Shown piece after piece: positions 1 through 10,151 of a stretch of DNA of 64,000 nucleotides. Location: NCBI GenBank assembly GCA_012184525.1, contig WOFQ01000016.1:62001-126000 (forward strand), written 5' to 3'. Position numbers and translations under genes: made by a program. This stretch comes from Xenoacremonium recifei. Taxonomy: Eukaryota; Ascomycota; Sordariomycetes; Hypocreales; Nectriaceae. Under the pieces are notes generated by a model. The model searched no databases and was not told where the DNA came from. It saw only the letters and a program-made list of their open reading frames with translations. Each line of letters starts with the position of its first letter. Positions within the stretch are counted from its first letter, which is position 1.

Positions 1-197
1 TCTGTCGCGGTCACCAGGGCGTTCGTTTACGGCTTACATGTCACCAGCAATAGATTCCCCATTTGAACGCGATTTTATGATCAAAGATCACTGCTCTTTT
101 ATTCGTTATCTCATCGTGACTTAGTCTCCTCTGTGATCCTCAGCGCAACCCTCTCAAGGATTACCCAAGCACAGGGTTCTCGACGGCGCGGGACAGC

Positions 198-791
198 TTA
201 ATTCTTCTCCTCCCTCAACCGGAAACCCTCGAGGATGATCGCTCGTACGTTGGGTCGTGTGATAGGAATCTCCCGGTCGCCCACTCTCTGAGCCTCGATC
301 TCCTCCTTCGTCGCCCAAGCATAGTTCTGATGCTCATTCGGGTCCAGTCGGACATTGTCGCAGCTCTCGACCTCAACCATGAAGGTGAATCTGCAAAAAA
401 CTCTCCTGCCAGTTCGGTTGGTAAAGATGTAGCCCGGGTCACCTCCAGGGACCTCAGGAACGATTTTGGCGAAGTGGGTGGCCATGAGTCCGGACTCCTC
501 CCATAATTCACGGGCGGCGCTGAAGAAGAGAGTCGGGTCGGTCGCGTCAGCTGCTCCTCCAGGCACCTCCCATAGGTTTGGCATGGAGTCGTGGCTCGCG
601 CGCTGCACAATGAGCACTTTGCCCTCGGAGTTGAAAACGAGACAACCAGTAGCAAGGCCGTCCCAATATTTGTCGTGCTGCTTCAGCCATTCTATGGCAG
701 ACACCTCGTAAGATGATAGAGATTTATCGAAGGTCAATCCGCGAGCCAATGGAACAAAGGCTCCAGGCGCCGTCGCTGTCGGAACGTCCAT
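198..791 (-). CDS. Nudix hydrolase
   Basis: One uninterrupted frame of 197 codons; the ATG at 791 is the first in frame. The protein carries a Nudix fold: a strand with VLIVQR near residues 59-64, then the PGG turn and Nudix box at about 78-102 ending RELWEESGL, whose two glutamates bind the catalytic metal. The loop between the glycines and RELWEE is one or two residues longer than the textbook box and lacks its first glutamate, as I recall from related fungal proteins. Nudix enzymes cleave nucleoside diphosphates linked to another group; the substrate cannot be told from sequence. No signal peptide or membrane segment is evident. It lies 0.43 kb from a transcription factor gene on the same strand. 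Family call is secure, specific function unknown. Confidence 0.9.
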   Translation of the reverse strand: MDVPTATAPGAFVPLARGLTFDKSLSSYEVSAIEWLKQHDKYWDGLATGCLVFNSEGKVLIVQRASHDSMPNLWEVPGGAADATDPTLFFSAARELWEESGLMATHFAKIVPEVPGGDPGYIFTNRTGRRVFCRFTFMVEVESCDNVRLDPNEHQNYAWATKEEIEAQRVGDREIPITRPNVRAIILEGFRLREEKN

Positions 792-1221
792 CGTTGCGTT
801 GTATCGGTGAGGTTGGAGGAGATGCGATGGTTGTGAGTGTCAAGATACGTTCCAGGTGAGCCTTGATGGCTCAGTGGCCTCTTAAGTACTCGCGCTAAGA
901 CAAACAAATTATGAGTCTTTTGATTTTTGCATGAATCTTTTTGAAAACAACAGAGGATGTGAGTCAACTGATCAAGGCAGAATGTTTGAGGCGCCAGGCA
1001 ACTGTATGCCCAAAGGTTTGGGAGAAAACTAACGAACAGGTGGGGCAAAGTTCTAAGAGGCAAGCTGAAACCAGAGGCACCTGAAAGACAAACCCAACAA
1101 GGCTGTTAACTTGGTTCACTATTGTCGTAAGAATAAATAATTGACCTGGATTACCAACGCTCCGTTCTATAATATTGTGTCTTTCCTTCCAGTCTGTAAT
1201 CTAAGCCGTTTGCCCAACGTC
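792..1221. other. intergenic, nothing recognised
   Basis: Upstream of the Nudix gene and downstream of the first Zn2Cys6 gene. Frames here are short and show no family resemblance. Confidence 0.6.
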
Positions 1222-3226
1222 TTACAACGCAACTGCCACGGTCTGCTCAGCTTCAACCGCCCATCCCTTCAGAGCTTCATGAATATCCAACGAAAAATAC
1301 TGCAAGTCATAGAACTCGCTTGGCAATGGGTTCTGCATTGCCGATGTGCCCGCAGTTTCCGCCGCTGCTGCTTCAAGCACTTTGTGTAGTTGTCGTGCAA
1401 GCGGCCACCTTTGACCGCATACCCTCAAGGCGTAAACAAGGAGAAAGAGTTTGTTTGGCATTGTGTATCCCATTGCTCTGGAATACATCATGTAAAACCG
1501 CGCGGCAATGAAAATCGGGTAGATGACATGTGGGTTTGTCGTCTCCAGCATAGCATCACTAACTCCGCGAAGTAGAGTGGCCATTTGATCGCAGCTGGAA
1601 AGGCAACGCTCTGCAGCACGCATCCACGACAACCCGTCTCCTTCTGCTCCATCTACTGGGAAGATAAAGCGTTGGTACAGTGATATCACAGCACTGTGAA
1701 TAGTACAGTGTATCAAAATTGAGTTGGGATGCTGACTCGTCGCTCCACTAGATGCGAACAAGTCTGTGTAAACGGGCGTGTGGACCGTAAGCATCTGCTC
1801 AAAGTCTCGATGCCAATCACAGAGTCTTTGGTAGACTGCATCGCAGTCGTCTTGCCGTCGTTGCAATTCTTCAACCGATGTTGGATCATAAACATGTTGA
1901 AGAAAATCATGGACAGCCCAAAGCTCGTTGGTTGCGAGGCGCACGAATAGTGAAAACGATGACGGCGCCTCGAGGTTTCCAAACTGATACATCGCAAGGA
2001 TTGATTCTGGGAAACGCCAGATTTCATCATCGCAGGGCACATTCCCTGCTGGTTCAGGTCTGGACACGGATAGGTGCCAAGCAACGCCCACTGTAGACGC
2101 TGAATCGAGGGCATCCGTAGCCCAAAAGGCCCGGATCTTCTCTTCCCTCTCTACTGCACTAGATGGCACCTTGAGCATTCTTGGCGGTGCGACGGATGAT
2201 ATGCCGTAGTTGATGCAGTTCAGCGCTACTAAATCTCGCAACCCGAGCTGTGTGCTGATTCTGCAGTTGAACACCAACATCAGTATTCCGTTCGACCGGA
2301 GGGACACTCAATTCTCACTCACCTTTTGCATAGCGATATCAAATTGTAAAAGTCTTCAAGCCGCCCCGATCCATACTCAAAGATAGTAAGAATAAGCAGA
2401 GCTTGTAAAGCCTGGAGGGATATCTTGTGGAAGGCCCCCAAGATAACCTCATCCTCCAAGGCCTGTACCCAACTCTGTTGCTGTGATCGACTGTAACCGT
2501 TCGGCGGCTGTTGTGTTGGGGTTATTACCACAGCTATCGCTTTTAATATCATTGATATATTCGCTCTTTGTTGATCAGATGCATCGTGACAGGCCTCCAA
2601 GACTGTAGGCTGATGCAGGATTGGAAACCATGAGTGATATTCATCGAACCAAATCGTACAGTATCGAGTGAGCGACTCCTTTGACAAGTCAAGTCCCAGA
2701 GTGTTTGGTGAATTATGGTTGATGAAGGAATGGCGCCGCACCTCAGGCTGTTCGAGGTACGAAATGGCGGGGTGAATGTCGGTAGCTTGAGGTTGGGACT
2801 CATCGGCGGTTTGGGTTATTGACTCTCCTGGCGAGCCATCCTCACTGCTCTGTAAGTCAGGGTCTTTAGTTTCGACCTTCTTTTTGAATGACCGGAACTC
2901 TCGTTCGAGATCGTCTATCGCATGTTAGTCCCGATGCGGCACATGTCGCTTTACGAGAGAGGAGCCGTACCTATGCGTCTCTCCAAACGTGCCACGTACC
3001 CTGCTCTCAGGCCAGGGGCCTTCGGGGCAGACGTGTACTGGCAATCAAGGCCACTTCGTAAACAGAAACCGCACTCAGGCTTTCGCCGATCACATCGCAC
3101 CTTGCGCTGTCTGCAGGTGAAGCAGCTAAATATCTCGAGCAATTAGTACATGGAATAGCTGGGCATCATGGGAGAGTCTACTCACACAGCGCTACTAAGA
3201 CTCGACTTCTCCCGCGAGGGTGACAT
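1222..3226 (-). CDS. Zn2Cys6 fungal transcription factor 1
   Basis: Four exons: 3226-3186, 3125-2971, 2914-2323, 2260-1222, with introns of 60, 56 and 62 bases, giving 608 codons. The first exon is only 41 bases and is joined in frame directly before the zinc cluster. Cysteines 15, 18, 25, 32, 35 and 42 follow the C-x2-C-x6-C-x6-C-x2-C-x6-C pattern of the Gal4-type binuclear zinc DNA-binding domain. A basic linker and a short acidic/charged stretch follow, then a middle region with WFPILHQPTVLE typical of the start of the fungal-specific transcription factor domain, running to the C terminus. It should be a nuclear regulator that binds CGG half sites. It sits next to a second Zn2Cys6 gene and two oxidoreductases, so a pathway-specific role is plausible but is inference. 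Confidence 0.9.
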
Positions 3227-3680
3227 GATGCGGCTACATTCTATGCATATTGAAGACTCGATAAGGGTAGGTGAAGCTGGTGATGAAGCGCAGAGTTGGT
3301 GAATGGGTGGCGGCACATGACCTCAGTCTTATCCCCGCTCCCCACTAGCCAGACTCACGAACTTCTTGGTGCTCCCAAGAAAAGCCTAAGGCGGATTGGG
3401 TTTTAGATATTAAGCATACATGATTTGTCGAATCTCAAGAAGTTTATGCGTTCCAATTAGCAACACTATCGCATGTAAAAATACAGAAGGGGGGAAAATC
3501 CCTTCCTCATAATGTTCAGTGACTCGGTCTGTCCCGCCGAGTTACGATTGACAAATACAAAGCCGCTTCCAGGTTATAGTATAGCTTTCTCTGTAAACTT
3601 TCCCTTTCTTAATGACCAAAATTAATCGGACGTAAACCACACATAAGAGCTGTAAATTGATATCAGAGCCTCTTGTCGGG
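3227..3680. other. intergenic between two Zn2Cys6 genes
   Basis: Upstream of factor 1 and downstream of factor 2. AT content rises from about 3400. No gene or clear repeat seen. Confidence 0.6.
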
Positions 3681-5858
3681 CTATGCAAAGTCCAAGGCGA
3701 ATGGATCTAGCATTCCGTCGAAGCCAGTACTATCGCCAACACCATACCCTCTGCAGCCCTCCAATCCAAGATACTCAGTTCCTTCCGTATAAAGGCCCAT
3801 CTCCGCATGCATCTCGTTCAAAGAATCAAGCCCGACAGCTTCATTTAAGACCTCCATCTGAATGTCACCTATGGCCGCGCTGGCGTCTTTATACAAGTTC
3901 TTTACCACACGATTCAGTGGTTCATAGGATGATGACTGGACTAAATCTTCGAGACGGTCAAAGAGCGTGATAGATTCTATCGCAGTCATTAGATCGATCG
4001 AGGCGGAAGGGTGCCCTGGGGAGACGAGGATGTTGGAAATGAGTATGACCAAAGCTGTCAAGTGAGGGCCGCCGGATTGCCTACCATCGGTTAGCTGTCT
4101 TGCAAAATTGCACGTCAGATAGCTCCCACCAAATCATAGATGCCGTTGGCTTAGTGGCTTCAAAAAGAGCCATAGAATCTCGGGAAATGTCGACACAACG
4201 TTGCCAACCGTCTTCCAGTGGCGCATGCGATATTTGAGTGCACAAGGGGAACTTATTGCCCTGCACCGCTATTGCGAAATCGTTAAGCGCAGCCCGACTC
4301 AATGAGCTTGCTTTTTGTGGCCACTCGGCCTTGACGCTATAGATACCATTGATCCAAAAATGGCAAAGAAGGTAGGTGTGATAAAGGTTCGTAATATGTA
4401 CCAGATCAATCTCGTTCACTGCTGATGCGGCATCTCTGATTCGCATTGCTGCTGGGATTCTCGCATACCAATTATCCAACATCATCTGCAAGCTGGCGAC
4501 ACGCTTCCGCTGCTCAGACTTTTCGGTCTTTCGGGCACGACCAGAGAAAAGGAGATTGAAGATCTTCCCTTCGATGCACGCAAGGTCAAGTCGTAGACGA
4601 AAGATGTTCATCTCATGTAGCCCATCGATCGTGCCGATGGTACCCGTCCCATGCGGACAAGGTTCAGGAGGCAAGTTCAGGTCAACTTCAGAATCAGAAA
4701 GCAGGGGTGGTGTTTTCGTCCTCATAGACAGGTCCTGTTCAATTTCAGCCGCTGCATAGCACGTTGACTCAGTTATTGTCCATTCATACCTTGTCAAGCA
4801 TGTAAAGGATCCAAAATACCCTCGACCGCTGCTGTACCTCCTCCAGCCTATAATAATCCGATGAGGCTGCTGAATGCAAATGCATACGATGAGATAGAGC
4901 GACGGCTGCGGCCGCCAAGGTACAAGCGGGTTGCGGGTCGGATGTATTCTTGAATACCAATACGAGGCCCAAAATGGCCTGTATGCCCAGCAGGTCCTCA
5001 TCCCTCGCCACAAGGTCTGGCATGAGAGATTGCGCATTACGTAGGCAGTAACTTAACAGGTCTTTGTTGTTTCCATAGCCATCGCAAAGGCTCTGCTCAT
5101 TAGAAACTTGGGACTGGAGGGCCAGGGCCACGACAACAAGGATATTTGCCCAGATAACCTTGCCACGTTTTGGATGTTTGGAGTACCAGCCACTGACAAG
5201 GCCCATGAAACTCTTCTGATTGAAGAGAGGAAATGCTTGGTTGAAAGTTTTGAAATACAGATCGATGATTGGCACGATATCCGGAAGCTGGGGAAGGATA
5301 GGATCTTCGTCAGACGGGCCGTAATACAAGCTTGGCTGGGCAGGATCAAAATTCCACTTATGCCCTCGGGCAAAGCTGCTTGGCACTCTCTCAGGAGAAC
5401 TGTCGGTTTCGGCGGAAGCAGTCGCAGAGCTAGAGGTTTGTGCCATCCTGGTGCTTTCGAGAACTTCTTGGAGTTTCTCTTCTAGCGAATGCATGCGAAC
5501 TTGGATATTTTCAGAGGATTTGGACCTGCAAGCCAGAGAATGAGCCCTCATTTGTACAAGATTCTGTCCCGGGCTGGCAGAACTCACCCCCGTGTTTCCT
5601 TCTTGTCAGCATTTGCAGGTTTAGGTCTGGGTGGTTTGGCCCTGCTTCGAGCGATGCTGACTTGGCATTCTGTGCGGTAGAGCAGGCAGTTCGAGCATTT
5701 GGGCTTAAGCATATCGCACTTAATCTTTTTGCCAAAACAAAGATCGCAGGCTGCACGCTTAGTTAGCTGATTTACTCTCGTTTTGCGCCTTTGTCACACC
5801 GCCTTGATGCACTACCCTTTGGACGGTCGTGGCGCCGTTTCTCCCTGATTGAGGCCAT
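3681..5858 (-). CDS. Zn2Cys6 fungal transcription factor 2
   Basis: Five exons: 5858-5816, 5750-5588, 5525-4790, 4734-4130, 4080-3681, introns 65, 62, 55 and 49 bases, 648 codons. All joins keep frame and rebuild expected family motifs across the splice sites. Cysteines 16, 19, 26, 33, 36 and 43 form the zinc cluster (ACDLCFGKKIKCD start). A coiled-coil-like segment with HSLEEKLQEVLEST follows. The fungal-specific domain spans roughly residues 110-420 and contains FWILYMLDKDLS, then RTKTPPLLSD, a widely conserved stretch of that domain. C-terminal part has SGGPHLTALVILISNIL, also typical. Nuclear activator or repressor of unknown targets. Lies 0.5 kb from the enoyl reductase-like gene and on the same strand, so it may regulate that gene (inference). 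Confidence 0.92.
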
Positions 5859-6377
5859 GATGGATTTCTGGTCGCTAGACTTTTGGTGTTGAATAGACGG
5901 CGATGGAAAGTCAAAGGCTTAAGACAGCACCCCTTACCAGACTAGCCAAGCAGTCTAGTGAGTAGGCCTGTTCAAAACCTCTTTGTAAGGTTGTTCCGAT
6001 GTTTTTGCAGGTTCAACATGATAGATTCAAGTGCCCCATCCGGCAACCTGAAGGTGATGACAAATCGGTCATAGAGCACACGTGACCCCCCGCGGAAGTA
6101 CCTATTTACTACCAAAGGTGTAACAGTGATGAACTTGTCCCTCAAAGAATTTGATCTTGCTTTTCCTTTGTGAAGACGAGATTCCCCACTGGTCTTCGAC
6201 GTTTCGTCATGCTTAAGCATTATCCAGTCTAAATTCTGTGCCAGATTCTTTCGGCTTCTTATGCAGTCTTCTTCAAGCAGAGTAGATTACTCCTGATTCA
6301 TTTTCAGCAGTTTATGAAAATTCCCGACAATGTCAAATTCGCATCGATACAACCCCAGGGCCAACGAGACAATTCCT
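5859..6377. other. intergenic
   Basis: Promoter of factor 2 and 3' flank of the enoyl reductase-like gene. An 82-codon minus frame at 5972-6220 has no family resemblance and was not accepted. Confidence 0.55.
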
Positions 6378-7544
6378 TCAAAGCGTATACACCAGCTTTG
6401 TGCCACTGACTTTTCCAGCCCGCATTTCATCCATTCCTTTCATCACACCCTCCAGACCTGGTCCAGTTCTGTTCACCTGTGGATCAATTGGCCTAATTAC
6501 TCCCTTCTCAAGAAGATCTCGGGCCAGTTGGAAAAACATTTGGGCAAACTCCATCTCGTCAGCCTCTGCCAGATATTCCTTGCCCCCTAGCTCAAAGCGC
6601 TCCCCGAGAGCAAGGTATCCGAGCGTCCAATGAGGACCGCTCACAAGCGGATTCGTGGCAACCAATAAGTCTTTGCTCGCCGGAGCAACGATGGTGCCGT
6701 ACCGACTTGTTTCGGAATCACTCAATGCCTCGGCACAGAGCACTTCACCGTGGCCGATACAATCCCAGGCGTATCGGAGTTTGTTCTGTGACCATTTACG
6801 GATATCAGCGCTGCAGGTTGGTGACCGATAGTCGAAGACTGCATCAGCCCCAAGTGATCGCAACCGGTCAAAGTTGTGCGGAGAGCATGTGGCAGCGACT
6901 GTGAGTCCAGAGGCTTTCGCATATTCGATCCCCCACATCCCCGTTGCCGTGCTGCCTCCGTGGATGAGAAGCGAGAACGGCTCTGCAGCGGGAGCAGTGG
7001 GTAGCGGAAGACCGAGTGACTTGTACAGCCCTTGCCCCTATCGGATGTTTAGATGATTGGATTCGTAGAAAGACACCATAAATATACTCACGCATGTGAT
7101 CGTTGATACGCCAAGGGTAGCCGCTTGCTCGAAAGTCAGGTTGTCAGGGATCTTCATCTGCACACATGCTTTTGCAATGAGGTACTCTGCAAAGGATCCT
7201 TCTTCATGATCACAGCGGTTACTAGGATATGTTCAGCCATGAAGAATTTTAGGAGTATTGAGTGCCATCATGAATACTCACCCTCCATGGACGAAGCCTG
7301 CAATGCGATCACCTTTCTCAAAAGAAACATTGGCACCAACTTCCTCAACAACACCAGCGTAATCGCACCCGATAAGTGATCCGGGATCTCCATGACCACG
7401 GTCGATATGTTTCCAGTCCGTTGGGTTGATAGCCACCGCCATAACCTTCACTAGAGCATAACCTTCACGGACCTTAGGGATGGGCACGTCGGCTATGCTT
7501 GCCTTTCTGTCCTCAATCACTGAAATCGCTTTCATGGACGGCAT
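6378..7544 (-). CDS. zinc-free MDR oxidoreductase, LovC/ToxD enoyl reductase type
   Basis: Three exons: 7544-7282, 7221-7092, 7037-6378, introns 60 and 54 bases, 350 codons. Medium-chain reductase fold: N-terminal GroES-like domain with [10 protein letters not shown] and [12 protein letters not shown], then a junction with SFAEYLIAK, then [18 protein letters not shown], and a Rossmann part with [19 protein letters not shown]. The cysteines and GHE motif that bind zinc in alcohol dehydrogenases are absent. This layout is that of fungal stand-alone enoyl reductases such as LovC and of ToxD-like proteins, which act in trans with polyketide synthases; many relatives have no known role. No polyketide synthase is in the window. 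The gene is divergent from a zinc dehydrogenase across 1.1 kb that holds CCG/CGG palindromes. Family secure, reaction uncertain. Confidence 0.9.
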
Positions 7545-7666
7545 TTTGTTTTTAAGGCTGTAAGCTGAGTGGTCACAAGTGTATTTGTGAATGATGAAAT
7601 GTGGTCGTCCAGCAAAAGAATTGGCCAAGAGCGAGTTGTGAAAAATGATTTTATAGACGAGTCTTG

Positions 7667-7808
7667 GCCGTGGCAAGGAACGCCACGGCATACCATGAGA
7701 TTTCCGTGGCTATATACTAACTGCGAAAATTGTGGCGTGTGCAGCGATGGCGAGATACGTGATTGAGTTTATTCCGTGGAGCTTTGGTCCGTGGCACATT
7801 TTCCGCGG
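7667..7808. promoter_or_regulatory. CCGTGG element cluster with perfect inverted repeat
   Basis: GCCGTGGC at 7667-7674 and its exact reverse complement GCCACGGC at 7682-7689 are separated by 7 bases. Further direct copies of CCGTGG are at 7704-7709, 7774-7779 and 7789-7794, with a near copy CCGCGG at 7803-7808. The cluster lies 120-265 bases upstream of the enoyl reductase-like start. The CCG/CGG half sites fit Zn2Cys6 regulators, two of which are encoded next door; the link is inference. Confidence 0.5.
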
Positions 7809-8488
7809 CTCGAACGTAGTTTGTAATCAGATGCCGCAACTCACTTCCCTTACATCACCAAGCTTCACGAAATAGTTGAGCAAACCTCGTAATATCTAGG
7901 ATTCCAATAATCAGTTGAAGTAAGTTACCCATTCTTCCATGGTTTCTCCTGTTATCTCGAAGGACTTATCAAGCGGTTCCAGAAACGTAGGGAGGTTTAC
8001 CATATGAAGTGATTTCACCGCCATGAAGTCATCGATCATGCTAAATCTCCCATGCTTTCCATGTCAGTATTTCATGAAACTGTATGTACCTAGGAGGCCT
8101 GCTGCGTTACAATCTTGAATACATCATGACAGACAGTGACCACGGGCTATCATGACGAACCTCAATAGCATAGAATATGCCCAGACACCTCAAGGGCGAG
8201 ACTTCGTTCTTGTCCTCATGTTTCCCTCAATTCCCATCAAACCCACCTTGGCTTTTGCCATCGCAAATGTTTGGCGGATTTCATGAGGTTAATATGGGCG
8301 GAACAACGTGGCCCGTCACACGGCCCGTTGTACTCCGCACAACCAAACAGAGGCCGATTCAGCCATCCACGACAGCTTGCACTATGCACTCCGTAATCAG
8401 TATTAGCTCCATTCGGGAAGTGGTGGTAGTACAGTATTACTTTGGTGTGCATGTGACCAAAACAATTGGGCCAAAAGCTGCCCGACCG

Positions 8489-8499
8489 CCGAGACTCGG
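8489..8499. promoter_or_regulatory. CCGAGACTCGG palindrome
   Basis: Perfect 11-base palindrome with CCG and CGG ends separated by 5 bases, 160 bases upstream of the zinc dehydrogenase start. The form suits an everted Zn2Cys6 site. Occurrence by chance in 64 kb is quite possible. Confidence 0.35.
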
Positions 8500-8658
8500 C
8501 CCCCGTCTTTGTCGATCAATCCCGCAGTTGAACAACGCCGTCTGGAGGAGACACGTATGCTTGCCAACTCCTCATCATACAATCTCATGATTTAAATCAA
8601 CGAGACCAGACGAACGGTCAAAAATAAGCATCTCAATAATAATACAAAATTCTTTACA

Positions 8659-9838
8659 ATGGAGAATCCCTCATGGTATCTGTATGAGGCGAAGTCTGCC
8701 AAGATCGAAGACAGCCCCAAACCAGTCCTCGAAGATGACCACGACGTAATTATTCGAATAGATTTCGTTGGGGTTTGTGGGAGTGATGTGAGTGTGATCA
8801 TTCCGGTTTTTTGCATACAATTGTTAGCTCCAACTGTGTCCATGAAGCCTTCATGTCAACTTATCATATCCGCAAAAAGGCCATGACTAACAATCATGGC
8901 AGGTACATTTCTGGAGGCATGGTGGGATAGGAGCGGCTATCGTTACCCCCGATCGCCCACTCATTCTGGGCCACGAGGCTGCTGGCACCATTGCAGCCAT
9001 CGGCCCGTCCGTCACATCCGTCAAAGTCGGCGATCGAGTCGCAATCGAGCCAGGATTTCCCTGCAGAAGATGCACGTTCTGTAAAAGCGGAGAGTACAAT
9101 CTGTGTCGAAGTATGAAGTTCGCGGCGGCACCTCCAGACTGCCATGGAACCCTCACCAAGCACTACAAGGCCCCAGAGGACTTCGTGTACAAGATTCCAG
9201 ACCATGTCAGCTTACAGCAAGCCGTCCTAGTAGAGCCAACAGCTGTGGCAGTCCATTCTGCTCGACTAGCAAATATTGCCCAGGGACAAGAAGTGGTCAT
9301 CATGGGTTCTGGGACTGTCGGTCTTCTGTGTGGTGCCGTGGCCAAGGCTTTCGGTGCCCGTCGGGTTCTTCTGGTCGACATCTTGGAAAAGAAGCTGGAG
9401 TTTGCTACACGCTTTCTAGACTGCGAGATCTACCAGAGCAACCTGGAAGATGACGCCGAAACAACCTCGGCCAAGATTTTGAAACAGCTTGGCCTGAAAG
9501 ATGGCGTTGACGCGGTCATCGATGCTTCAGGAGCTGAAATCTCTCTTCAGGTCGGGATTCATATCCTTAAACCTGGGGGCAGTTATGTTCAGGCTGGTCT
9601 CGGGAAACCCAAGGCCGAAATTCCCATCTTGGCCTTGTCGGAAAAGGAGTTACGGGTGCGAGGGTGCTTCCGTTACGCGACAGGTGACTTTGAGATTGCG
9701 CTCGATCTCATTTCTAAGGGTCTAATCAAAAGTCAGATGCTTATTTCAAGCGTTTCGTCATTTGAAGATGCGCCTAAGGCTTGGGAGAAGACTGCGAATG
9801 GAGAAGGGATCAAGAACATGATCCAGGTGTCGGGCTAA
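8659..9838 (+). CDS. zinc-dependent alcohol/polyol dehydrogenase (xylitol/sorbitol dehydrogenase type)
   Basis: Two exons, 8659-8787 and 8903-9838, intron 115 bases, 354 codons. The join restores GVCGSDVHFWRHGGIG, a hallmark of polyol dehydrogenases. Catalytic zinc ligands would be Cys40, His67 and Glu68 (GHEAAG). The structural zinc lobe is complete: Cys97, 100, 103 and 111. A Rossmann motif GSGTVGLL is followed by LLVDILEKK, the Asp pointing to NAD+ rather than NADP+. This is close to fungal xylitol, sorbitol and L-arabinitol dehydrogenases, which oxidise a polyol to a ketose in the cytosol; which polyol is not decidable here. It is divergent from the enoyl reductase-like gene and may be co-regulated with it. 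Confidence 0.92.
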
Positions 9839-10151
9839 GACAGCATGATAGACGAAGTTTTTCGGTCACTTGCCCCCGTTCGGCATTTTATAAGAGAAGT
9901 AATAGAAAATTTACACAATTATAGGCCTTCAGAATGATCGAGACTTTTTTTCCCCTTATCATCCTCCCATTAAAGATGTCTTACTGATTGCCATGGTATA
10001 AGTCATGGTCCCGGGTTGTCACGTGGATCCGCTCGCGACCAGGCACGTCTGCCTTGTGGAGACGCGTCAAGACGTCAACCGTGAACAATCCAACTAACGA
10101 CCGCGAAGCAGCCCCCGAGTTTGAAGATGAGCATCTCATCTGGCCGATAAA
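9839..10151. other. intergenic, promoter of the Sae2/CtIP-like gene
   Basis: Contains a CACGTG box at 10020-10025 and an ACGCGT box at 10062-10067, the latter 85 bases upstream of the start codon. Confidence 0.5.
10062..10067. promoter_or_regulatory. ACGCGT (MCB-like) box
   Basis: Matches the MluI cell-cycle box bound by MBF-type factors in yeasts, which drive G1/S and DNA-repair genes. It lies just upstream of a DNA end-resection gene. A six-base match is weak by itself. Confidence 0.35.

Larger units (their letters stand above)
7545..8658. promoter_or_regulatory. divergent upstream region between two MDR oxidoreductase genes
   Basis: 1.1 kb without a supported gene, lying between two divergently transcribed oxidoreductase genes. 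The left third contains clustered CCGTGG elements; the right part has an 11-base palindrome close to the dehydrogenase start. AT-rich between. A TATA-like stretch (tatatac) sits near 7711. Separate entries give the motifs. Confidence 0.55.

Noticed and set aside
4735..4756. 22-base intron alternative in factor 2 that would keep an extra segment
   Set aside because: Too short for splicing; the 55-base intron restores the conserved LDKDLS motif.
5972..6220. 82-codon minus-strand frame between factor 2 and the reductase gene
   Set aside because: No ATG context of note, no family resemblance, and it lies in the likely promoter of factor 2.
8177..8590. 137-codon plus-strand frame in the divergent oxidoreductase promoter
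   Set aside because: Low-complexity, no family match, opposite-strand frames of similar length overlap it.
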